Assembly: GCA_021787445.1 (NCBI GenBank)
Contig: JAJYLV010000002.1
Location: 37,930 to 101,929 of the forward strand
DNA: 64,000 nt
From: Chloroflexota bacterium
GTDB lineage: Bacteria; Chloroflexota; Limnocylindria; P2-11E
Direction: 5' to 3'
Part shown: positions 26,438-38,208 of the stretch, one piece after another
Position numbering within the stretch: the stretch's first letter is position 1
Layout: each line of letters opens with the position of its first letter
Notes under the pieces: generated by a model
Told to the model about the DNA's origin: nothing
What the model saw: the letters and a program-made list of their open reading frames with translations, nothing else
The model's database searches: none
Position numbers and translations under genes: made by a program

Positions 26438-26463
26438 ACAAGCGGAGCGGAGGATGCCGAACC

Positions 26464-26469
26464 TACCAT
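26464..26469 (+). promoter_or_regulatory. Putative leaderless -10 element (TACCAT) of pcrA
   Basis: TACCAT ends six bases before the GTG of pcrA and there is no Shine-Dalgarno sequence. The identical hexamer at the identical spacing precedes the UbiE-like gene on the other strand (37910-37915). Confidence 0.5.
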
Positions 26470-26475
26470 CGGTCA

Positions 26476-28749
26476 GTGGCCGATCCGATCCTCGACCCAC
26501 TCAATAAGGAGCAGCGCGCAGCCGTCACCCACGGCGCCGGACCGCTGCTCATCCTCGCCGGAGCGGGCTCCGGCAAGACCCGCGTGCTCACCCACCGCAT
26601 CGCCTACCTCATCCGCGAGCTGAACGTCCCACCGAGCGCCATCCTGGCCGTCACCTTCACCAACAAGGCCGCGCGCGAGATGAAGGAGCGGCTCGAGCGC
26701 CTCCTCCCCGCGTCGGCGCTCGGCGAGCTGACCGTCGGGACGTTCCACGCCTTCTGCGCCCGCGTGCTCCGCCGCTGGGCGCGCGCCGCGGGCATCGACC
26801 CGGGCTTCGTCATCTACGACGAGGCCGACCAGCGCTCGCTGCTGCGGCGGGCGATGGAGGACGCCGGGCTGGGGGAGCGGCTCGTGCCGCCGGGGGCGAT
26901 CGCGTCCGCGATCTCGAACGCCAAGAACGAGCTCCGGGGTCCGGCCGACCTCACGGCGTCGGCTCACGGACAGATCGAGCGCGCCGCGGCTCTGGTGTGG
27001 CCGCGCTACGAAGCGCTGCTGCGGGAGAACAACGCCGTCGACTTCGACGACCTGCTTCTCTTCGCCGTTCGGCTCTTCGAAACGAGCGACGCCGCGCTCG
27101 AGCACTTCCAGGACCGCTACGAGCACATCCTCGTCGACGAGTACCAGGACACGAACCACGCGCAGTACACGCTCCTCCGCTACCTGACGGGCTGGAAGCA
27201 GGACCTTGCCGTGGTCGGCGACGATGACCAGTCGGTCTTCTCGTGGCGCGGCGCGGACCTGCGCAACATCCTCGACTTCGAGCGCGACTTCCCGAAGACG
27301 ACGGTGGTGAAGCTCGAGCAGAACTACCGGAGCACGCAGCGCATCCTCGACGCCGCGCACGCGATCGTGCGCAACAACGCCGCGCGCAAAGAGAAGAAGC
27401 TCTGGACCGACCGTGCCGGCGGCGAGGACGTCGTCGTCGTCGAGGCGCACGACGAGCACCACGAGGCCGAGCTCATCGCGCGCGAGATCGAGCGCCTGCG
27501 CCGCGAGGGGGAGGCGAACGAGCCGCGCGGCGTCGCGATCCTCTACCGGACGAACGCGCAGTCGCGCGCGATCGAGGACGTCTTCCGCGAGCTCGGGCTC
27601 GCGTACCAGGTCGTCGGCGGCGTCTCTTTCTACGAGCGCCGCGAGGTCAAGGACGTGCTCGCGTTCCTGAGGATCCTCCGGAATCCGCAGGACACGGTCG
27701 CGCTCGCACGCGTCATCAACGTGCCGCCTCGCGGCGTCGGCGCGAAGACGCAGGCGGCGCTGCTGTCCGCCGCGCGGGACAGCGGGAGCGTCATCGCCGC
27801 CCTAAGCGACGTCGAGGCCCTTGTCGCGGTCGCGCAGCGCCAGCGCCAGGCGCTCGCGTCGTTCGGCCGCACGCTCGCGGAGCTGCGCGCGGGCCTCGAG
27901 CAGCACGACCTGCCGCAGCTCATCGATCTGGTCCTGTCGCGGACGGGCTACGGGCCGTACCTGAAGGACGGGACCGAAGAGGGCGAGGAGCGCCTGGCCA
28001 ACGTGCTCGAGCTACGGAGCATCGCCGAGGACTTCGTGCGCCTTCCGCGCGAGGAACAGCTCCCGGCGTTCCTCGAGGACGTCGCGCTCGTCTCCGACCA
28101 GGATCAGTACCAGGAGGGCGTCCCCGCCGTGACGCTCATCACGCTGCACGCCGTCAAGGGGCTCGAGTTCCCCGTCGTGTTCCTCACCGGCATGGAGGAG
28201 GGCGTTTTCCCGCACGCGCGGTCGCTCGACGAGGAGGCCGAGCTCGAGGAGGAGCGCCGCCTCTGCTACGTCGGCGTCACCCGCGCGAGGGACCGCTGCT
28301 ACCTCTCGTGGGCCCGGCAGCGCACGCTCTTCGGGCAGACCCGCTCGAACCCGCCGTCCCGCTTCCTGCGCGAGCTGCCGCGCGATGGCGTGGAGTGGCG
28401 TCCGGGCAGCGAGGCCGAGGAGCGCGACGTGTGGGCCGAGCTCGACGACGAGGCGGCGCGCGAGCGCTACGCGGCGCGGCGCGCCGCGCGCCGCGAGGGT
28501 GCGTTCGCGGGGCTCCCGTCCGCGTGGAGCGGCGCGCGCGCGGCGAACGGCGGCCACGCGTCCGAGGCCGCGTCGACGCGCGTGACGATGCGCTTCCGCG
28601 CCGGACAGAAGGTGCGCCACCGCTCGTTCGGCGAGGGGATCGTCGTCTCGAGCGCGGCGCGCGCCGGCGATGAGGAGGTCACCGTCGCGTTCCCGGGCAA
28701 GGGCGTGAAGAAGCTGATGGCGGCGTTCGCCGGCCTGCGACCCGTGTAG
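26476..28749 (+). CDS. pcrA: UvrD/PcrA-type DNA helicase
   Basis: The 757-residue protein from GTG 26476 has the superfamily 1A motifs: NKEQRAAVTHGAGPLLILAGAGSGKT (Q motif and Walker A near 30), TFTNKAAREMKER, DEYQDTNHAQY (motif II near 220), GDDDQSVFSWRGA, NYRSTQRIL, TLHAVKGLEFPVVFLTGMEEG and YVGVTRARD. The C-terminus carries a Tudor-like module (KVRHRSFGEGIVVSSA) known in PcrA/UvrD to bind RNA polymerase. It unwinds DNA in repair and at transcription-replication conflicts. It lies immediately downstream of the origin-like region. Confidence 0.95.
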   Translation: MADPILDPLNKEQRAAVTHGAGPLLILAGAGSGKTRVLTHRIAYLIRELNVPPSAILAVTFTNKAAREMKERLERLLPASALGELTVGTFHAFCARVLRRWARAAGIDPGFVIYDEADQRSLLRRAMEDAGLGERLVPPGAIASAISNAKNELRGPADLTASAHGQIERAAALVWPRYEALLRENNAVDFDDLLLFAVRLFETSDAALEHFQDRYEHILVDEYQDTNHAQYTLLRYLTGWKQDLAVVGDDDQSVFSWRGADLRNILDFERDFPKTTVVKLEQNYRSTQRILDAAHAIVRNNAARKEKKLWTDRAGGEDVVVVEAHDEHHEAELIAREIERLRREGEANEPRGVAILYRTNAQSRAIEDVFRELGLAYQVVGGVSFYERREVKDVLAFLRILRNPQDTVALARVINVPPRGVGAKTQAALLSAARDSGSVIAALSDVEALVAVAQRQRQALASFGRTLAELRAGLEQHDLPQLIDLVLSRTGYGPYLKDGTEEGEERLANVLELRSIAEDFVRLPREEQLPAFLEDVALVSDQDQYQEGVPAVTLITLHAVKGLEFPVVFLTGMEEGVFPHARSLDEEAELEEERRLCYVGVTRARDRCYLSWARQRTLFGQTRSNPPSRFLRELPRDGVEWRPGSEAEERDVWAELDDEAARERYAARRAARREGAFAGLPSAWSGARAANGGHASEAASTRVTMRFRAGQKVRHRSFGEGIVVSSAARAGDEEVTVAFPGKGVKKLMAAFAGLRPV

Positions 28750-28767
28750 CGGACGAAGGAGGGGTCG

Positions 28768-29595
28768 GTGGAGAAGCGCGAGCAGCGTGCGAAGGCGGAG
28801 GCGTTCCGCGCGCTCCACGCCGGACCGCGCGTCCTCGTCCTGCCGAACGCGTGGGACGCGGGCAGCGCGCGCGTCTTCGAGGAGGCGGGCTTTCCGGCCG
28901 TCGCGACGACGAGCGGCGGGACCGCGGCGGTGTTCGGGTACGCGGACGGCGAGCGCGTGCCGCGCGAGGACGTCCTCCGTCTCGTCGAGGCGATGACGCG
29001 CGTCGTGCGCGTCCCCGTCACCGCCGACATGGAGGCCGGCTTCGGCGACGTGGGCGGGACGGTCCGTGCGACGATCGCCGCCGGCGCCGTCGGGATCAAC
29101 CTGGAGGACGGTGCCCACGACGGCGCGCGGGCGCTCACCGATCTCGCTCGCCAGGTCGAGCTGCTCCAGGAGGCGCGGCGCGTCGCCGACGCCGAGGGCG
29201 TGCCGATCGTCATCAACGCGCGGACGGACGTCTACCTCCGCGGGGCGGGTGAGGCGGCCGAGCGCTTCGACGAAGCGGTGCGGCGCGCGAACGCGTACCG
29301 CCGCGCCGGCGCCGACTGCCTGTTCCTCATCGGCGTTCGCGACGGTCCGACGATCGAGAGGCTCGTCCGCGCGATCGACGGCCCGGTCAACGTCGTCGGC
29401 GGCCCCGGCGCCCTCCCGATACCCGAGCTCGAGAGGCTCGGAGTGCGGCGCGTGAGCATCGCCTCGAGTGCGTCGCGTGCCTCTCTCGCGCTCGTCGAGC
29501 GCATTGCCGCGGAGCTGAGCGACGGCGGGACCTACGGCGCGATGGAGCAGCCGACGATGACGCACGCGAAGGTGAACGCGCTCTTCGAGCGCTAG
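28768..29595 (+). CDS. Isocitrate lyase/PEP mutase family enzyme
   Basis: The 275-residue TIM-barrel protein from GTG 28768 (GGAGGGGTC site upstream) has LPNAWDAGSARVFEEAGFPAVATTSGG, the Mg-binding VTADMEAGFGD and GINLEDG, and INARTDVYLRG. The lyase KKCGH loop is absent, so it is not a classical isocitrate lyase; relatives include 2,3-dimethylmalate lyase, oxaloacetate hydrolase and methylisocitrate lyase-like enzymes. It should cleave or rearrange a small dicarboxylate. Its TAG stop overlaps the stop of the convergent thioesterase gene at CTAG. Confidence 0.85.
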   Translation: MEKREQRAKAEAFRALHAGPRVLVLPNAWDAGSARVFEEAGFPAVATTSGGTAAVFGYADGERVPREDVLRLVEAMTRVVRVPVTADMEAGFGDVGGTVRATIAAGAVGINLEDGAHDGARALTDLARQVELLQEARRVADAEGVPIVINARTDVYLRGAGEAAERFDEAVRRANAYRRAGADCLFLIGVRDGPTIERLVRAIDGPVNVVGGPGALPIPELERLGVRRVSIASSASRASLALVERIAAELSDGGTYGAMEQPTMTHAKVNALFER

Positions 29596-30026
29596 GTCGT
29601 CCCGTCCTCGATCATCGCGCGGATACGGTCGGCAAGGTCGGGCGAGAACGCTACGGATCGACGCGCCTGACGGTCGATGAGGACGCCGGTCACCTCCGCC
29701 GTCGCGACGACCTCGCCCGTCGCGCCGTTCGACATCTCGTGGACGTACGAGAGGCTCGAGCGGCCGATCCGCGTGAAGTGCGAGCGTATGGTCACGACGT
29801 CCCCCGCGAGCAGCTCCTTCTTGAACTGCATGTCGTAGCGCACCGCGGAGAGCGCGAAGCCGGCACCGCGGATCCAGTCGGGCGTGATCCCGACGTCCGC
29901 GAAGAAGCTCCACGTCGCGGCGTCGAAGTGCGTGAGGTACGAGACGACGTTGACGTGTCCCATGATGTCGAGGTCGCGCGGGTAGAACACCCCGCGATGG
30001 GACACGATGCCCGGCCTATCCGTCAC
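29592..30026 (-). CDS. 4HBT-family acyl-CoA thioesterase (YbgC/FadM-like)
   Basis: The 144-residue hot-dog protein from GTG 30026 has the thioesterase motif YPRDLDIMGHVNVVSYLTHFDAATW, in which the Asp before xxGHVN is catalytic. It should hydrolyse short or aromatic acyl-CoA esters. The minus-strand TAGGCT (30034-30039), seven bases before the start, suggests leaderless transcription. The gene is divergent from ligA with about 80 bases between starts and convergent with the lyase-family gene. Confidence 0.85.
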   Translation of the reverse strand: MTDRPGIVSHRGVFYPRDLDIMGHVNVVSYLTHFDAATWSFFADVGITPDWIRGAGFALSAVRYDMQFKKELLAGDVVTIRSHFTRIGRSSLSYVHEMSNGATGEVVATAEVTGVLIDRQARRSVAFSPDLADRIRAMIEDGTT

Positions 30027-30094
30027 GCCGGGGAGCCTAGGGCGAGCGGCGGCCCGACGCGAGCGCGCCGGGCCCGCTGCACGGCGGGGATCAC

Positions 30095-33492
<3,398 letters not shown>

Positions 33493-33516
33493 TCGGCGCC
33501 GGATAGGATCCGTGCG

Positions 33517-33720
33517 ATGACGCGTCCGCGGTTCCGCGACCTCGGGTTCGCCCTCGGCGTCCTGCGACCGGGCCCCCGCAACGCCATCACCGACGTGCCC
33601 GGCGTCCGGGTCGGACACTCGACCATCGTGCGCGGCGACGGGCGAGGCCTTCGATCGCGCGATTGCGACGCTCTGACCGCGCTACGTCCGGCACTACCGG
33701 CTCGGATCGACCGGAGTTGA
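33517..33720 (+). pseudogene. 5' remnant of a P1-family (DmpA-like) peptidase gene
   Basis: The 67-codon frame reads FALGVLRPGPRNAITDVPGVRVGHSTI, the diagnostic N-terminus of P1 family aminopeptidases/esterases (about 330-380 residues). Homology is lost within the next 20 codons and the frame stops 12 bases before the transketolase gene. The nucleophile region and the rest are missing. TAGGAT seven bases before the ATG shows the old promoter position survives. It is a truncated relic. Confidence 0.7.
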
Positions 33721-33732
33721 TACTTTCGCGAG

Positions 33733-36087
33733 GTGGCGGTCACATCTGAGCTCCGGCCGGCGCTCCCGACCGATACGGACATCGCGCACCTCGAGGTCGT
33801 CAAGGACGTCGTCGACGAGCTCATCGACCTCTCGCTGAACTACCGCCAGAGCGGGCACCCCGGCGGCTCGCGCTCGAAGGCCCACATCCTCCTGTCGCTG
33901 CTCCTCACCGGCGCGATGCGCTGGGACCTCTGGCGCCCGTGGCGCCGGTTCGGTGACCGGCTCATCCTCGCCGCGGGGCACACCGTGCCCCTCGTGTACG
34001 CGACGCTCGCGACGCTGAACGAGGTCGTGCGCATCGAGCGCGAGCGGCGCGGCGACGAGCGCCTCGCGTTCCCCTTCGACGGGCGCTTCGTGCTGGTGTG
34101 GGAGGATCTGCTCGGCCTGCGCCACAACAAGGGACTGCCCGGGCATGCCGAGATGGCCGGCAAGACGCTCCTCCTCAAGTGGAACACCGGCCCCTCCGGC
34201 CACGGCCTCCCGCCGTCGGTCGGCGAGGCCGTCGCCCTCCGCGCCGCGGGCCTCGACGAGGTGAAGGTCTTCGCCATCGAGGGCGAGGGCGGCCTGACCC
34301 CGGGCGCGAGCCACGAGGCGCGCAACTCGGCCTGGGGCCTCGGCCTCCGCAACCTCGTCTTCCTCGTCGACTGGAACGACTTCGGGATCGATGAGAACCC
34401 CATCTCGGGCGTCGTGCACGGCACGCCCGCGGAGTGGTTCACGTCGTACGGCTGGCGCGTGCTCGGAACGGAGCACGGCAGCGAGTGGCCGGACGTGACG
34501 CGCGTCGTGCTCGAGGCCGCGCGCGGCGACAACCCCGGCAATGTCCCGACGATGGCCTGGTTCCGGACGCGGAAAGGGCGTGGCTACCTGAAGTACGACT
34601 TCGCGTCCCACGGCACGCCGCACCCTCTGAACAGCCCGCCCTTCTGGCGTCTGCGGAAGGACTTCATGGCCAGGTACGGGGTCGAGTACGCGGGCGTGGA
34701 CGCGCCGGCGCCGACGGACGCGAGCGCGCTGCGCGACCAGGCGCGGCACAACCTCGAGGTCGCGGTATCGGCGCTCCGCCGCCGCCCGGAGGCCGTGGCG
34801 GCGATCTGCGAGCGCCTCCGCGAGCGCGCGGCGAGCGTCCCCCAGGAGATCGCGTCGTTCCGCCTCGGCGGCGCGCGGTCGCGGATCCACACCGACGAGC
34901 GCGTCACGGACTTCGAGCGCTACCCGGCGGAGATGTGGGCCAAGCCGGGGGAGTCCAAGCCGAACCGGGCCGCCCTCGCGGCGTGGGGCGCGTGGGTGAA
35001 CTCGTTCGCCCGCGCGGAGTACGGGCGCCCGCTCGTCATCGCCATGTCCGCTGACCTCGCGGAGTCGACGAACATCGCGGGGTTCGCGAAGGGCTTCGGC
35101 GGCGTCGAGGGCTGGGGCTGGTACCAGCGCGACACGAACCCCACCGGAACGCTCCTGCCCCAGCAGATCACCGAGTTCACGAACGCGGGGATCGCCTGCG
35201 GCATCGCCTCGGTCGACCTCGCGGAGGATCCGTTCCACGACTTCGACGGCTTCTGGGGCGCGTGCTCGACCTACGGCGCGTTCTCGTACCTCAAGTACGG
35301 CGAGATGCGGCTCTTCAGCCAGCTCGCGCAGGACTGCGAGCTGAAGGTGGGGAAGGTCATCTGGGTCGCCGGCCACTCGGGCCCCGAGACGGCGGACGAC
35401 TCCCGGACGCACTTCGGCGTCTTCGAGACGGGTGTCACGCAGCTCTTCCCGGACGGCGCGGTCATCGACGTGCACCCCTGGGAGTACAACGAGGTCCCGG
35501 TCGTGCTCGGCGCGGCGCTGCGCCAGAAGGCGCCCATCGTCGCGCTCCACCTGACGCGCCCGCCGATCGCCATCCCCGACCGCGCCGCGCTCGGCATGCC
35601 GTCGCACTTCGCGGCCGCGCGCGGCGCGTACGTCATGCGCCCCTACCGCGGGGACCGGCCGAAGGGCGGCACCGTCTTCGTCCAGGGCACGTCGACCACG
35701 GCGAACCTCGTGAAGATCCTCCCCGAGCTCGACGCGCGCGGCCTCAACGTGAAGATCGTCGCGGCGATCAGCCCGCAGCTCCTCGCGCTGCAGGACGTGG
35801 CGTACCGGGACGCGGTCGCGAGCCTGGCCGACCGGGTGGACGCGATGGTCATCTCGAACCGCGCGCGCCGGGTCATGGGGGACTGGATCGCGACCCCTAT
35901 CGTCGCCGAGTACTCGCTGACGTCGGACCAGGACGACCGCTGGCGCACCGGCGGCACCGTCGACGAGGTCATCGAGGAGGCACACCTCGCTCCGCACCAC
36001 CTCCTCGCGGGTATCGAGCGCTTCGTGCGCGAGCGCGAGCAGCGCCTCGCGCGGCTCGGCTCGGCGGTCGCGGAGGCGCGCGGCTAG
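33733..36087 (+). CDS. Transketolase-like thiamine-diphosphate enzyme
   Basis: The 784-residue protein from GTG 33733 has transketolase N (SGHPGGSRSKAHILLSLLLTG; GHTVPLVYATLA), a central pyrimidine-binding domain (MSADLAESTNIAGF, FTNAGIACGIASVDLAEDPFHDFDGFW) and the C-terminal transketolase domain. The diphosphate-binding motif, normally GDG...N, reads EGEGGLTP...LVDWNDFGID, with Glu for Asp. It is longer than common transketolases (about 660), resembling a divergent subfamily. It may work in the pentose phosphate cycle or on related ketol transfers. The TAG stop overlaps that of the convergent M48 gene. Confidence 0.85.
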   Translation: MAVTSELRPALPTDTDIAHLEVVKDVVDELIDLSLNYRQSGHPGGSRSKAHILLSLLLTGAMRWDLWRPWRRFGDRLILAAGHTVPLVYATLATLNEVVRIERERRGDERLAFPFDGRFVLVWEDLLGLRHNKGLPGHAEMAGKTLLLKWNTGPSGHGLPPSVGEAVALRAAGLDEVKVFAIEGEGGLTPGASHEARNSAWGLGLRNLVFLVDWNDFGIDENPISGVVHGTPAEWFTSYGWRVLGTEHGSEWPDVTRVVLEAARGDNPGNVPTMAWFRTRKGRGYLKYDFASHGTPHPLNSPPFWRLRKDFMARYGVEYAGVDAPAPTDASALRDQARHNLEVAVSALRRRPEAVAAICERLRERAASVPQEIASFRLGGARSRIHTDERVTDFERYPAEMWAKPGESKPNRAALAAWGAWVNSFARAEYGRPLVIAMSADLAESTNIAGFAKGFGGVEGWGWYQRDTNPTGTLLPQQITEFTNAGIACGIASVDLAEDPFHDFDGFWGACSTYGAFSYLKYGEMRLFSQLAQDCELKVGKVIWVAGHSGPETADDSRTHFGVFETGVTQLFPDGAVIDVHPWEYNEVPVVLGAALRQKAPIVALHLTRPPIAIPDRAALGMPSHFAAARGAYVMRPYRGDRPKGGTVFVQGTSTTANLVKILPELDARGLNVKIVAAISPQLLALQDVAYRDAVASLADRVDAMVISNRARRVMGDWIATPIVAEYSLTSDQDDRWRTGGTVDEVIEEAHLAPHHLLAGIERFVREREQRLARLGSAVAEARG

Positions 36088-37208
36088 GCGACGTCCTGCC
36101 AGCGCAGCCCGAGCTTCCGCACGCGGTTCGCGATCGCGGGGTGGCTGTAGGACCAGATCTCTTCCCAGCGCGGCGGCTCCGGATCGGCGAGGTTCTGGTC
36201 GGCGAGACGGACGAGTGCGCGCGCCATCGCATCGCGTGAGGTGTGACGCGCGCCGAAGGCGTCGGCGGCGCTCTCGCGCCAGCGCGTGAAAGCCATGACC
36301 GCCGGGCGGCCGACCACAACGAGGACGGAGAGCGTGGCCGCCACGAGCGGGTAGGAGGCCGGGTCGGCGGTGCCGCCGACCGGCGCGGCGAGGCGGTCGA
36401 CGATGAGCCGTATCACGATGAGCGCGGCGGCGCCGGCGGCGCCGAACGCGAGGACGTAGCGGAGCGGATCGCCGGTCACGTCGTGGCCGACCTCGTGGGC
36501 GACGACCGACTCGACCTCGTCGATGGGGAAGTGCTCGAGGAGCGTATCGCCGAGCGCGATCCGCTTCGTCGGTCCGACGCCGATGACCGCCGCGTTCGCA
36601 GCGGTCGTCTTCGCGCCCATGCCCCAGCGGTAGACGCCTGACACGCGGGCGCCCGCGCGCTCGGCGACGGCGCGAACGCGCTCGGCGACGGTCGCGTCGG
36701 CGAGCGGCTCGAAGCGGAAGAAGAGGGAGGCCAGCGCGGGGCCGAGGAGCGTCCCCAGGGCGGAGACGGCGAAGGCGCCGGCGATCGTCCACAGCGCCCA
36801 CTCGGGGCGGAGGAGGATGAGGTACCACGCCGTCACGGGAACGTCGACAAGGGCGAGCGTGATGACGATCCTCTTGAGCTGGTCGACGAAGGCGCCGCCC
36901 CAGCTCTGGACGACGAGGCCCTCACGGCGGCCGCGCCTCCACGAGAGGTAGCTGGTCGGGAGCCCGACGGACCATTCGACCAGCGTGAAGGCGGCGACGA
37001 CGACGTAGATGACGACGGCGTGGCTCGCCGTCGCGCCGGCGACCGTGTCGCGCAGGTCGACGCTCGTTCCCGCGAGGTAGAGGCCGACCATGACGGCTAT
37101 GCCGAGCGTCGTCCCGGCGAGATCGAGCACGAGGCTGAACTTCCGGTACGAGCGCGCGCGCCGGAGCCGCTCGGGATCCATCCGCGGCCGCGCCTCGTGC
37201 TCGCTCAC
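36084..37208 (-). CDS. M48-family (Ste24/HtpX-like) membrane metalloprotease
   Basis: The 374-residue protein from GTG 37208 has about six membrane helices. It has the zinc motif VVAHEVGHDVTGDP (HExxH near 237), the downstream Glu in WRESAADAFGARHTS, an N-terminal peptidase_M48_N-like region, and a GVGPTKRIALGDTLLEHF signature seen in CAAX-type prenyl proteases. It should cleave membrane or membrane-associated proteins at the cytosolic face. The GTG overlaps the stop of the UbiE-like gene (GTGA). Confidence 0.9.
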   Translation of the reverse strand: MSEHEARPRMDPERLRRARSYRKFSLVLDLAGTTLGIAVMVGLYLAGTSVDLRDTVAGATASHAVVIYVVVAAFTLVEWSVGLPTSYLSWRRGRREGLVVQSWGGAFVDQLKRIVITLALVDVPVTAWYLILLRPEWALWTIAGAFAVSALGTLLGPALASLFFRFEPLADATVAERVRAVAERAGARVSGVYRWGMGAKTTAANAAVIGVGPTKRIALGDTLLEHFPIDEVESVVAHEVGHDVTGDPLRYVLAFGAAGAAALIVIRLIVDRLAAPVGGTADPASYPLVAATLSVLVVVGRPAVMAFTRWRESAADAFGARHTSRDAMARALVRLADQNLADPEPPRWEEIWSYSHPAIANRVRKLGLRWQDVA

Positions 37209-37903
37209 GTCGCGCCCGACGGCCGCGCCGCGACGTGCCCCCAGGTCACGGCGGCCGTGCCGAGAAAGAGCGTGTCGGTCCGCACGTCGACGATCCCCGC
37301 GGCGCGCCAGACCTCCTCCATCGCGTAGCGGTCGCAGAAGCCATCGATGGAGCGACCGAGGAATGCGCCGACGTCGTGCCACGTCGGCGAAACGAGCGCG
37401 CCGACCAGCGGGAGTCCGAGGCGCGTGTACAGCCACCAGCCGGCGCGCACGGGGAGCGCGTGCGGCCGATCGAATTCGAGCATGGTGAGGCGTCCGCCGG
37501 GTCGCACGACGCGCGCGAGCTCGCGCAGCGTCGCCACCGGATCGTCGACGTAGCGGAGAAGGTACGTGACGGTGAGGCCGTCGAAGGCCGCGTCGGGGAA
37601 CGGGAGCCGCTCGGCGCGGCCAAGGACGAAAGCGATCCCGTCCGAGCGGCGGGCCGCGTCGATCATGCTCGGAACGAGGTCGATCCCGACGACGCGGCAG
37701 CCGCTGCGACGCAGCTCGCGCGCGACGAGGCCCGTCCCGGTCGCGACATCGAGGTACAGATCAGCTGCGCGCGGGGCGGCACGCCGCGCCAGGCGACGCC
37801 GCCATCCCGCTTCGAGGCCGAGGCTGAGCAGGGTGCTCGCGCGCTCGTAGTCGGGGCCCAGCGGAGGGAAGAGCACCTCCGGGCGAACGGTGGTCGGGAT
37901 CAT
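37205..37903 (-). CDS. UbiE/MenG-like class I SAM methyltransferase
   Basis: The 232-residue protein has the Rossmann motif DLYLDVATGTGLVARELRRSG, the acidic loop VVGIDLVPSMIDAA, GRAERLPFPDAAFDGLTVTYLLRYVDDP and VVRPGGRLTMLEFDRP, all typical of the demethylmenaquinone/ubiquinone methyltransferase family. It is shorter than most UbiE and may act on quinones or other lipids. TACCAT six bases before the ATG indicates a leaderless start. It is co-translated with the M48 protease. Confidence 0.85.
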   Translation of the reverse strand: MIPTTVRPEVLFPPLGPDYERASTLLSLGLEAGWRRRLARRAAPRAADLYLDVATGTGLVARELRRSGCRVVGIDLVPSMIDAARRSDGIAFVLGRAERLPFPDAAFDGLTVTYLLRYVDDPVATLRELARVVRPGGRLTMLEFDRPHALPVRAGWWLYTRLGLPLVGALVSPTWHDVGAFLGRSIDGFCDRYAMEEVWRAAGIVDVRTDTLFLGTAAVTWGHVAARPSGAT

Positions 37904-38120
37904 CTTCGGATGGTAAAAGACGCGCTCCGCCGCTCCGTAACGCAGCCCGAAGGGCCGCGCGCAGCGACGGCGGCAGGAGCGCGGCGGCGAGCGCGTCGTT
38001 CGGCCAGTACGCGGCCCCGGGCAGCTGCATGAGGAGAGCCGCCGTCCCGCCGAGGAGCACGAACGTCTCGCGGTCGACGCGGCGTGCGACCGGGTCGCGC
38101 CGCAGGAGCGCCACCGCCAC
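37904..38120 (-). pseudogene. Remnant of a DUF2236 (MpaB-like oxygenase) gene
   Basis: On the minus strand a frame from GTG 38120 reads RRDPVARRVDRETFVLLGGTA and ALLMQLPG, the start of DUF2236 proteins. It then jumps to ALAAALLPPSLRAALRAAL, which resembles their C-terminal end. The roughly 200 residues between, including the expected His-rich core, are missing. The frame runs into the UbiE-like gene without its own stop. I read it as an internally deleted relic; the family match is from memory and moderate. Confidence 0.5.
37910..37915 (-). promoter_or_regulatory. Putative leaderless -10 element (TACCAT) of the UbiE-like gene
   Basis: Read on the minus strand, TACCAT is followed by six bases and the ATG at 37903. 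It is identical in sequence and spacing to the element before pcrA. Confidence 0.5.
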
Positions 38121-38163
38121 GGTCTGAGTGGGGAATGGGGCCCTCGCCGGCCTTGTTACGATG

Positions 38164-38177
38164 GTTGCGCGCGCAAC
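38164..38177 (+). promoter_or_regulatory. Perfect palindrome at the pirin promoter
   Basis: GTTGCGCGCGCAAC is a perfect 14-base palindrome starting one base after a TACGAT -10-like element (38157-38162) and 32 bases before the pirin ATG. Its position over the start of transcription suits a repressor site, though a chance CG-rich palindrome is possible. Confidence 0.45.
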
Positions 38178-38208
38178 TTCCGCGCGCGGGAACAGAGGGG
38201 AACAGGAC

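Larger units (their letters stand above)
25813..26475. other. 663-base non-coding region with origin-like sequence elements
   Basis: No reading frame here looks coding; the track ORFs are low-complexity and mutually contradictory. It contains four copies of a TTGATNNNATC element, a cluster of DnaA-box-like 9-mers all in one orientation, and a pcrA -10-like element at its right end. It does not contain dnaA, dnaN or rpmH, and no obvious A+T-rich unwinding stretch is visible. It may be a chromosomal origin, a DnaA-titration site or an unusual regulatory region. Confidence 0.55.

Noticed and set aside
28768-29595. Classical isocitrate lyase forming a glyoxylate shunt with malate synthase
   Set aside because: The KKCGH lyase signature is absent and the protein is about 150 residues too short for AceA; only the broader family is supported.
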